Source of the DNA: Undaria pinnatifida
Taxonomy: Eukaryota; Sar; Phaeophyceae; Laminariales; Alariaceae
NCBI GenBank assembly: GCA_012845835.1
Contig: JABAKD010000021.1
Span: forward strand, 9,342,006-9,406,005
Direction: 5' to 3'
DNA length: 64,000 nt
The notes below the pieces were generated by a model, which was given only the letters and a program-made list of their open reading frames with translations, was not told where the DNA came from and did no database searches. A program made the translations under genes and the position numbers. This document shows positions 55,721 through 64,000 of the stretch, piece after piece (the first letter of the stretch is position 1; each line of letters opens with the position of its first letter).

Positions 55721-56756
55721 TGCGGGGGGAAGAAAAACGAGAAAGTAATAACTTCGTTAATGCAGGGCGTTTGCCAAATTTGCGAGGGAAAAGAAACGTA
55801 GTAAAATCCCACATAACAAAATTTATCAATCGACCAGTTAGCCAGGACACCAACACATCGAATCACACATCATCTTCCACAGGGCATCCCGGACACACCA
55901 GACGGCATCCACAACACTCAAACATTCTCCCAAATAGGCTATTAGGTTCCTGGTGGAGGCTCTCCGGGATTGCCCACGGCAGCCAGGCTGAAGCGTCATC
56001 AAAAGTGCCCGAAGAGGCGCAAATTTAGCTCTTTGCTACGAACACGTAACAGCCAGCAAACGAGTTTCGATATCAGAGGTCTCGTCTCATGTTATTTGGA
56101 GACCGACAAGCTGTGGCGCGCCACAAGCGTTTCACCCACGCCAACACCACAGGTGCGGAAGACTCTACCGGCCCCACCCCTGACCCGCAGCAAAGCCTGT
56201 TTGCAGCCCAACAACAGTAGCAGTGGTAGAGTAGCCTTTAATCGTTTTTAAATATTGAGCAGTCTGCTCATAAATCGAAAAGCCACAGACGTACTTGAAA
56301 ACCCATAAAAACAGTTTGAATCTCAAAAATGTTCCCGGAGATCGGAAGACAGGACCACCAAGCAAGGCAGACCAAATACACGGTGCGTCGTTCTGCACCC
56401 TGGAGCAACCCGTCTCCACCCCTGAGGCAGCCGGTCCCCATTCTTGGAGAGGCCGGCCGCCACCTTTTTGAAGACTCGAGTTACACTCTCAAAATCAAAG
56501 GCAGAAGTATTTCACATCTTGTGTCCAGCTTGCCCGACCGTTTCACATGTCACACCACCGATGTATCTGCGACCTCCCGGCTTGCAAGGAGGACGGCGCA
56601 GATGCTACCGTTCGTCTCCCCCAAGACGACCCAGCCAGGAGTTTGCGGCTCGCCAGACTTCGCCCAGATCACCAGGAGTGCTCACGGAACAATAAATGTT
56701 TAGTCAGTGTTTTTTTGTGTTTGTGGAAAAGTGTTTTGTTACATATGACTGGTGGC
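55721..56756. other. Unassigned stretch with overlapping + frames
   Basis: Three overlapping + frames (56329-56703, 56444-56695, 56547-56816) and a - frame (56165-56419) are open but show no known domain. The sequence runs into the minisatellite downstream. Confidence 0.3.
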
Positions 56757-57165
56757 TCGCTGCGCCAAAGGCACTTAGCGACCGTCGGGAGTGGCGGAAT
56801 GTTTTATCACACTTGACTGCGCGAAAAGGCACTTGGCGATCGTCGGGTGTGGCGGAATGTTTTGTGATATTAGACTGCGCGAGAAGGCACTTGGCGATCG
56901 TCGGCAGTGGCTGAATGTTTCGTCACACTTGACTGCGCGAGAAGGCATTTATTTGGGGATCGTCGGGAGTAGCTGATTTTTTTTTCGTATTTGACTGCGC
57001 GAAAAGTCACTTGGCGATCGTCGGGAGTGGCTGTCACACTTGACCGCGCGAAAAGGCACTTGGCGATGATCGGGAGTGGCGGAATGTTTTATGACACTTA
57101 ACTGCGCGAGAAGAAACTTGGCGATCATCAGGAATGGCGGAATGTTTTGTCGGCGACTTTCGCTT
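56757..57165 (+). repeat. Minisatellite, about 58 bp x 7
   Basis: Seven units of the form GCGCGAAAAGGCACTTGGCG, ATCGTCGGGAGTGGCGGAAT, GTTTTGTCACACTTGACT. Units vary by small indels; the fifth lacks about 9 bp and the fourth has gained a few. A frame stays open over three units but reads different residues later. Confidence 0.85.
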
Positions 57166-57384
57166 TGAGGCGGAAAATATCACCGATAGGATGCTCGTGC
57201 TTTGTCCCCTGTAAAGGGAAGGGCAGAATTTGGCGAGGAAGGCCGCGTGGTGTGATGAAAATGTGTGCATGGGTTACGTTGTACGCAGGTGTAGAATGTT
57301 ACGTGCTGAAAAACACGAAATCTTGTTACAGGACGCACAGCCGTAGCTGGAGGCGCCTACATACATAGGAGATGATAAATACAC

Positions 57385-57750
57385 AGGTGATGGAAGCGAT
57401 TTGTACCGCAGGAACGCTGGAGGAAGGTGAGGTAGTATGGCAGGTTCGAACACGTACGCGTATCCTACACACGCAGACACACAGAAGTACTTCTGCGCTA
57501 CACATGTATGTGCTACACAAAGCGAGAGATGGGTGCACACCGCTGTTTATACACACACTTCTGTGACCATGCTGAGTGCGCAGCGTAAAATCAGTGCCGT
57601 GTACACACCTGCATACACAGTTGATGGAAGGGAATTCTACCGCAGGAGCGCTGGAGGAAGGTGAGGTAGTATGGCAGGTTAAAACACGTACGCGTATCCC
57701 ACGCGCACACGCAAACACACAGGAGTACTGCTGCGCTACACATGTAGACC
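57385..57750 (+). repeat. Direct duplication, 2 x about 130 bp
   Basis: The block TACCGCAGGA(A/G)CGCTGGAG, GAAGGTGAGGTAGTATGGCA, ACACGTACGCGTATCC, CTGCGCTACACATGTA occurs at about 57385-57515 and 57622-57750. GT-rich sequence lies between. Confidence 0.75.
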
Positions 57751-57887
57751 GTGTACTACACAGAGAGAGCCCTGTGAGTGTGTATTGGAAGAGTTGGTCT
57801 CCCCAGTCGTTAAGATACCGCTCTGCTGTTGGGACGTTCCGCTACATGGTTTGCAGAGATTCCGCCGCAGCAAGAGGAGGTGGTACT

Positions 57888-60230
57888 AGTCCGCGGTAAG
57901 GTTTGAAGAGGGCGAACAACACGCAGCCGCAGAGAAGAAGGAGCCTAGAACGAGCGAAGAGGCTCATAGCGGACACCCACAGCACGCGGCGGAGATGAGC
58001 TGCGACAGCAGAACCAGCGGCAGGATGTATGCCGCAGCCGAACTGAAGGACGCAGTCGCCGTCGCACGCAGACACGGGAGACCACGAGGGCAGGATCGAA
58101 CAGGCAGAGGCGCAAACGTTAGAGCGCAACGCCAAAGAGGGCGGCGTATCCGACGAGGGATACAAATGGAGGGTGTGCGGTGTGTGTTGATGTGTGCGTT
58201 AATGTATGTGTTGGCGCGCGTGTTGGTGTGTGTGTTGTGTGTTGGTGTGTGTGTTGTGTGTTGGTGTGTGTGTAGGTGTGTTGGTTGGTGGGTGTGTTGT
58301 GTGTGTTGGTGTGTGTTGGTTGGTGTTGGGGTGTATGTAGTTCGTAGCGCCGTTTGATTGAAGCGCAACCGTTTGATTTTTTTGGTTTTGTAAGCACGAG
58401 GCGGCATTTGTGGCAGGGGATATCTTTTCCGCAGCCCAGGGCACAACGAAGTGAACAACTCTCGTTATGTGTGTTGTATGTGGTATGTGTACAGTGTGCG
58501 TCTCAAATGCCCCACCAGCGCTGGGTTGGCAGGGCAGCCGATCATGGCCTGGATGCTACTAGCCGCAAAAAAGGAAGAGCCTAAAACGAGCGAAGAGGCT
58601 CGTAGCAGACACCCACAGCACGCGGCGGATATGAGCTGCGACAGCACAACCAGCGGCAGGAAGTATACAGCAGCCCAAATGAAGGGCGCAGTCGCCGCCG
58701 CACGCAAACACGGCAGACCGCACAGGCAGGATCAAACAGCAGGGGCGCAAGAGTTCCGGCGCAACGCCGAGGAGCGTGGAGTATCCGACGAGAAATAGAA
58801 ATAGAGGGTGTGCGGTGTGTGCGTTGGTGTTTGTTGGTGTGTGTTGGTGTGTGTTGGTGTGTGTTGGTGTGTGTTGGTGTGTGTTGGTGTGTGTTGGTGT
58901 GGGTTGGTGTGTGTTTTGGTGTGTGTTGGTGTGTGCATTGGTGCGTGTGCGTGTGTGTTGGTTAGTGTGTGTAGTTCGTAGCGCCGGTTGATTTCAAAGA
59001 CGGCCGCTTGGATTTTTTTGGTTTTTTGTGAGGACAAGGCGGTAGTTTTGGGAGGGGATTTCTTTTCCGCAGCCCAGGGAACAACGAAGTGAAATATTTT
59101 CGTTATGTGTGTTGTGTGTCGTGTGTGCAGTGTGCGTCCCAAATGCACCACCAGCGCTGGGTTGGCACGGCAGACGACCGGTGCTTAGATGCTACTAGCA
59201 GTGTCGGTGTGTGTTTGTGTGTGTGCATGTGTGTTGGTGTGTGTTGGTGTGTGTCGGTGTGTGTGTTGGTGTGTGTTGGTGTGTGTGTTGGTGTGTGTTT
59301 GTGTGTTGTTGGTGTGTGTAATGGTGTGTGCGTGTGTGTTGGTTGGTGTGTTTCGTTCGTAGCGCCGTTTAAAGCGCGGCCGTATGATTTGTTTTTGGTT
59401 TTTCTGTAGAGACGAGGCGGTAATTTTAGGAGGTTTTTTTTTTCAGCAGCCCAGGGCACAACAAAGCGAAATATTTTCGTCATGTGTGTTGTGTGTTGTG
59501 TGTGCAGTGTGCGTGCCAAATGCACCACCAGCGCTGGGTTAGCACGGCAGACGAACGGTGCTCAGATGCTACTAGCAGTGTCGGTGTGTGTTGGTGTGTG
59601 TTGGTGTGTGTGTTGGTGTGTGTTGGCGTGTGTGTTCGTGTGTGTTCGTGTGTGTGCGTGTGTGTTGGTTGGTGTGTGTAGTCCGTAGCGCCGTTTGAAG
59701 CGCACTGTTTGAATATTGTGTTTTTTTTGTAAGGACGAGGCGAAAATTTAGGAGTTTTTTTTTCAGCAGCCCAGGGCACAACGAAGTGAAATATTTTTTT
59801 CATGTGTGTTATGTGTGTTGTGTGTGCAGTGTGCGTCCCAAATGCACAACCAGCCCTGAGTTGGCAGGGCATACGAACGATGCTTCGATGCTAGTAGCAG
59901 TGTCGGTGTGTGTTGGTGTGTGCGTGTGTGCGTGTGTGTTGGTTGGTGTGTGTGGTTCGTAGCGCCGTTTATTTTGAAGCGCGGCTGTTTGAACTTTCGT
60001 TTTTTCTGTCAGGACGAGGCGGTATTTTTGGAAGGGAAGTTTTTCCGCAGCCCAAGGCACAACGAAGTAAAAAATATTTCGTTATGTGTGTTGTGTGTGC
60101 GTTGTGTGTGTTGTGTGTGTTGTGTGCGGTGTGCGTTTCAAATGCACCAACAGCGTTGGGTTGGCAGGGCAGCCGAACGATGCTTGGATGCTACCGGCAG
60201 TGTTGGGGGGGGGCGACGCGCTTCCCCCCG
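57888..60230 (+). repeat. Complex TGTGTTGG-rich tandem array, at least five units
   Basis: Units are marked by CGTAGCGCCG at about 58341, 58978, 59358, 59685 and 59958. Each is followed by a GACGAGGCGG/ACAAGGCGG block, CAGCCCAGGGCACAAC, AAATGCACCA, AGCGCTGGGTTGGCA and a TGTGTTGG microsatellite. The first two units also contain a coding-like segment (57930-58150, 58580-58798) reading SEEA.S.HPQHAA.MSCDS and then Y.AA..K.AVA.AR.HGRP. Thr/His-rich - strand frames come from the microsatellite. Confidence 0.8.
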
Positions 60231-60316
60231 AACACCCCTCCTCCGGGACGCCCTTCAGTTTGCGTTGGCAGGGGCCCGAGAGTGTGCGTTAGAAGGATGT
60301 GCGTTGGAAAAAGTAC

Positions 60317-60646
60317 ATGGTAAAAGTGTGTAATGCATTTAAAAAAAAACCCGGACGTTTTTCTCTCACATTTTCCTCAACCAACATCGTGGCAATCAAA
60401 GAAAGTCATGGACTTGGCGGGGCGGTAGTCAGAGTGGGAGTGCGGGAGGCCTCCCCGCCCACCGTGTCGAAGGACGACATGCGGAGGTCTGCGAAGGGCG
60501 CCCTTGGACGCTCCCTCAAGTCCCAAGCTGTAGATGACCGCAATGTAGAGTCCTTCATCGCATCCAACATCAAGATTGACGCCCTGAAGGCCAAGATTGA
60601 ATCCCTTCAATCGACAGGTTGGGTCTTGAAGGATCGGTTGAAATAA
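60317..60646 (+). CDS. Possible 3' end of a gene or second transposon ORF
   Basis: ATG at 60317 leads to TAA at 60644-60646, but the first 25 codons are low complexity. The convincing part starts near 60400. It reads SKDDMRRSAKGALGRSLKSQ and ends with a charged helix, IDALKAKIESLQSTGWVLKD. It lies 0.9 kb upstream of the DDE transposase relic on the same strand, so it could be the DNA-binding partner ORF that PIF/Harbinger elements often carry. No Myb motif is visible. An independent gene end is equally possible. Confidence 0.35.
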   Translation: MVKVCNAFKKKPGRFSLTFSSTNIVAIKESHGLGGAVVRVGVREASPPTVSKDDMRRSAKGALGRSLKSQAVDDRNVESFIASNIKIDALKAKIESLQSTGWVLKDRLK

Positions 60647-60649
60647 AGA

Positions 60650-60907
60650 GCCAAAGGAAGGGAAGACTCAAAGTGTCTACGAAGGATCGACCACACCATT
60701 ATTGTAGGCGAGAGTGAAACAGCTGTGATCAGCCTGACAGGTCTACGAAGCCACGCTTATCTTGAGGTGGGCGGGGGAGTTGGCGCATGGCTTACCGCAG
60801 AGGAAGAGTCAACTAGGGGGTACTGCACAGCTAGGAATACAATGGGAACACCTATTATTGTCGTTTTAGCCGGTCCAGGGAACAACGGGTTCGCGCTGCT
60901 GCTGTGA
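60650..60907 (+). CDS. Open frame without ATG, product unknown
   Basis: 85 codons from just after a TAA to TGA at 60905-60907. The composition is protein-like (RIDHTIIVGESETAVISLTG, GTPIIVVLAGPGNNG), but no start codon or splice acceptor is fixed. It could be 3' untranslated sequence or a decayed exon. Confidence 0.2.
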   Translation, partial: AKGREDSKCLRRIDHTIIVGESETAVISLTGLRSHAYLEVGGGVGAWLTAEEESTRGYCTARNTMGTPIIVVLAGPGNNGFALLL

Positions 60908-61523
60908 TGTACGAGATATCTACAGCAGGCAGCATACAGCAGTAAATCATCTTCAGCGAGCATAATTCAGCAGCAGTAAAACACCTGGCAACTCGCACTG
61001 TTGTAAAATACAAGCTACAAAGTATCTGATGGTCTGTATTTGGGTCGAAAGTATTCAAGTGTGTGTTTCCGTGTTTTACGTGTGCAGATGGCCGCAGACA
61101 CAGTCTCAAACGCAGAGCGTATCGTACAAGACGTGTATTTACAGAGCGGTGGCATCGTCAATAAAAGGTACTCCACATGCACACGCGTGAAAGCAGATAA
61201 TTGTGTTGCATAAGAACTGCTAGAAATCCTGAACTCTCCATCAAGTATTTACAATCCTAACCTGGTTAGAAAAACACATCATAAATGCAAGACCGTTTCG
61301 TCATCTAGTGGTCCAGTGTAGTGTCTATTGGTTTACCCGCGCATACAGCCCTTCTACAAAAGGAAGAAGGTGCCTGCTGGCGTAACGCAGTCATGCTCGA
61401 GTAACACGTTCCGCGGGGCGTTTGTGCAATGCGATCACTTGTGAAAGTTTCGTCCAGGTTCCGGAAGGTTCACAAATTGCGAGAAGCTAACCGACGTAGC
61501 AGGAGCTGTGGATGTGACTATAA

Positions 61524-62457
61524 TGCAGCTACCACTTTCTTGCACTCTTCCTCGCGACATTGCAAAAGCCATTCTTTTTGTTCGACGAGGATAGAGCCGC
61601 GCAAAGTGTGACTTTCTATGACGGCGGTCGAGAGTCATCCGTCGAGAATGATGGGTCTAGAGTAGCGCAACGAAAGAAAACATTCCGCGGCATCAACGGT
61701 ATTGTCTTCGTTAATTTCATACTGCGCACTTTGGCGCCAGTTGCTATGGCATCGGCGCTTTTCGAGAGGGACCCGACAGCCGAAGAAAAGGCTTTAAGCA
61801 CCTGGCCTAATATTCTGGCGAAGAGTTGCCGGCCTTTGGTGCGTTTGCCACTGTTGGCCGAGGTCACCACGACTGCCTCTCCTAACTTCAAGATAAGTGA
61901 ACTCTCCGAGGTTGCTTGCGTAATCGACGCAACAGGGCCGGAACTGGAGAGATCGTGGAACAAAGGTGCCGGCTAAAGCTTGTACTCCCCCTACAAGGGT
62001 AAGCCAACAGGCAAGGTTTTGATAGCCACTACCCCTGGAGGCATGATATGGTACATATCTGGAGTCTACCCTGGCAGGCTGAGCGATGCGGAGGTAGTGA
62101 AGGAATCCGAGCTGATTGACGACTTGGTTAAGAGGGGGGTTATAGTGGAAATTCAAGGTAATGGCGGACAGAGGTTTCACCTCGATCGTACCGCTTTTAT
62201 TGCGCCATCGCATGCTCTTCGCCGCACGCCCTTGGAAGTGGCGAAGTGAGCCGCAGCTTACGGGAACCGACGCCAACTTGACGCAAGAGGTAGCCTACCG
62301 ATACATCCACGGCGAACCAGCCATCGGATCAATGAAGAAATGGCGCATTCTCGACACCAAGTTCTCAACGAAGAAAATTGACCACATGGAGATGTGCTGC
62401 TTAGTTGTCGGGGCGCTGGTCAACTCGCTTAACCAACCGTTTTCGAGCAAACGTTGA
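61524..62457 (+). pseudogene. PIF/Harbinger-type DDE transposase (DDE_Tnp_4-like), broken
   Basis: The frame opens at 61524 after TAA (possible acceptor ATGCAG at 61527). The N-terminal part is followed by VIDATGPELERSW with the first catalytic Asp at 61926-61928. TAA at 61974-61976 interrupts just before SLYSPYKGKPTGK. Then come YISGVYPGRLSDAEVV (Asp at 62085-62087), a frameshift near 62150, MADRGF (Asp at 62167-62169) and AYRYIHGEPAIGSMKKWRI (Glu at 62314-62316). The family usually has HVERA here; Val and Arg are changed. One stop and one frameshift in an otherwise well-preserved enzyme point to fairly recent loss. The element's inverted ends were not found. Confidence 0.75.
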
Positions 62458-64000
62458 GCGCAGGTGTACGGGCCGCGAGAAGGTTTTTTTAAGGGAGGCG
62501 GGGGGGGGGGGGGGGGGTTCATTTGTCCCTTGCATCAAGCTCATTTGGCCGTTCACAGTCCATCCATTTCGAGACTGAGCGTTTTCTTGGAAGGGGAGGG
62601 GGGACAACAGCTGATGTGTTTTGCGCTGTTCCTCGACGTGCTGTGTTTTTGGTCGCTTTTTTTTCACCGGCTTGACTCTTGAGCTCATATCGAGGGTAGT
62701 CTAACCGACCCCCTGCGACCTTCGTTGTGAAAGATTTGAGACGTTATCGTTTTTACTGATCGCAAAAACCGACCGCAATTGCGTCATTCGTCGCCTGGAG
62801 TTTACATTATGGGGGAGTGGATGACCACTTGGTGCTACGATAGTTCGATTCTTACTTGAAAAATGCGTGAGTTGATGGTTGGCTGGGTGCCGCCACCAGC
62901 ACGCGCAAGTGGCCTATTGGTGTTGTTTTTCACGGAAAAGCTGTCGTTCGCCTCCAACGATTGAGATTGCGTACATGTTTTTTTTCAGAGACTCGGTTGA
63001 GTTTTTTTTCAGAGACACGAATACTGTCTTTTCAGAGAACAACAACGTTTGGGTGTCCGACACACCACAAAAACTGAAGATGGTATAGTTTTCCTGATGA
63101 ACTCGGCCAGCGGGACGCTTCGTAACAACTGCCATCAACTCGTGTGCGTTGTTGTGTGTTGTCAACTGAATTCCAGCTTCCAACACACCACCGCCTGCCG
63201 GCTTCCATGGCAATGCTCTATATGTTCAGTTTGTGACTGTCTTGCGCCTAACCCGACCCCGGTGTGAAAGACGTATCAATCATGATGCGAATCAGCGTGC
63301 TGTCGTCGATAAAAAATGTTACTAGCACTCGTTCGTAAAGTCCGCGCACCCGATGATACCTATTTCCCCCAGCATCCTTTTAGAGAGCCCGGTGTCCCCC
63401 GAAGGTGATGGCGTGTGCAGCATTGTTTTAGGGGGTGTCATCAGAGTCCTTACGCCCAATGATGTACCAGGAAAATGACATTTTCTCGTCATAAATGGTC
63501 CAATTTTCACGAAAAATCTTCGAGGACGGCATTTGAAATGCCTTGAAAATCACGAGGGTTGAATTTAATCCGTGTCTTTTGAAAAAAAATTGACGAGAAA
63601 CCAGAACAAAAATAACGCCGGAACGTTATGCTCTTCACACTGTTGAAACGACCATGGCGAGAAAAAGTCCCCCTCGCGTTTCAAAGGTCGCTCTTCATGC
63701 AAAAGTTTCCGAAAAAGAACCCTTCGACAAAGATTTATTAATGTTTATTTCGTGCACACTTACTTGCCAATATTGAGCTAATTCTGGCCTGATTCTCTGA
63801 TGTGGACGACTGCGTCTGGTAGCGTTACATTCCCACTCCCACCCTACCGCTTCCGCAAGATTCACGTCTAAGGCTACAACTTCATGTTTGCACTCACTTC
63901 CTCTCCGCGTATCCCTAAGTCAAACCTTTGCTGCTGTGATGACAGCGAAGGGCTCCCCGTCAATTTTTTTATCTCCACAGCAACTCAATTATTGACGTTC
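62458..64000. other. Unassigned right end
   Basis: A G run at 62499-62517 is followed by ordinary sequence without a recognisable gene. Three closely spaced TTTTCAGAGA motifs occur at about 62980, 63007 and 63029. Nothing else is seen up to the end of the window. Confidence 0.4.

Noticed and set aside
55300..55866. Pro-rich 188-codon - frame and Gly-rich + frames across 55.3-55.9 kb (similar ones at 9714-10046 and 10190-10654)
   Set aside because: They follow from G/C homopolymer tracts of R1 repeats. The same tract is open on both strands and in several frames.
58119..59872. Thr/His-rich - strand frames over 58-60 kb
   Set aside because: They are translations of the TGTGTTGG microsatellite. 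Their Cys/Val-rich + strand counterparts are equally open.
56757..60230. CRISPR-like array
   Set aside because: Units are adjacent or separated by microsatellite, without unique spacers, and the DNA is eukaryotic.

Overview
This is eukaryotic nuclear DNA dominated by repeats. It holds one well-supported gene of its own and many decayed mobile elements. Spliced exons with GT/AG borders, introns of 0.36 to 4.3 kb, leucine-rich repeats (LRRs) coded one per exon, a stramenopile-like Ty3/gypsy reverse transcriptase relic and a DDE transposase relic together suggest a brown alga of the Ectocarpus type. That assignment comes from protein style, not from a database match. No prokaryotic operon, rRNA, CRISPR array or complete tRNA was seen.

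Layout. 1-31 kb is a repeat graveyard. Two diverged copies of a 5-6 kb segment (about 1.8-7.0 kb and 10.8-17.0 kb) lie in the same orientation. They differ by clean insertions: a small palindrome-rich TIR element in the first, and two poly(A)-tailed LINE 3' ends with target-site duplications in the second. A family called R1 here, with termini like ACACTCCAGCTGTGAG, appears more than a dozen times in both orientations, including a 1.6 kb fold-back element at 9.2-10.8 kb. From 20 to 24.6 kb lie three elements filled with short GC-rich oligomers (GGGAT, GGTGCGGTT, GGGTC). The GGGTC element has CAGGG/CCCTG ends and a near-perfect 8-bp target duplication, which points to the hAT superfamily. Another TIR element occupies 27.66-28.34 kb.

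36.5-47.85 kb carries a split gene on the + strand, reconstructed here as eight exons with consistent phases. It has a Cys-containing N-terminal cap, three LRR units on separate symmetric exons, a short cap exon, a linker exon, an EGF-like exon and a long last exon with a GDPH-type (von Willebrand D / plant root-cap-like) domain. The first exon with a signal peptide was not found. The protein is most likely secreted or cell-surface. Its introns contain a LINE fragment and a second copy of the hAT-like element.

51.6-53.9 kb is a decayed Ty3/gypsy retrotransposon on the - strand (RT with YVDD, then RNase H). 55.1-55.7 kb is an R1 copy with a long G tract. 56.7-60.2 kb is tandem-repeat DNA: a 58-bp minisatellite, a direct duplication and a TGTGTTGG-rich array that repeats a coding-like segment. 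60.3-62.5 kb holds a possible small gene end and a PIF/Harbinger-type DDE transposase broken by a stop and a frameshift. The remaining stretches show nothing I can assign.
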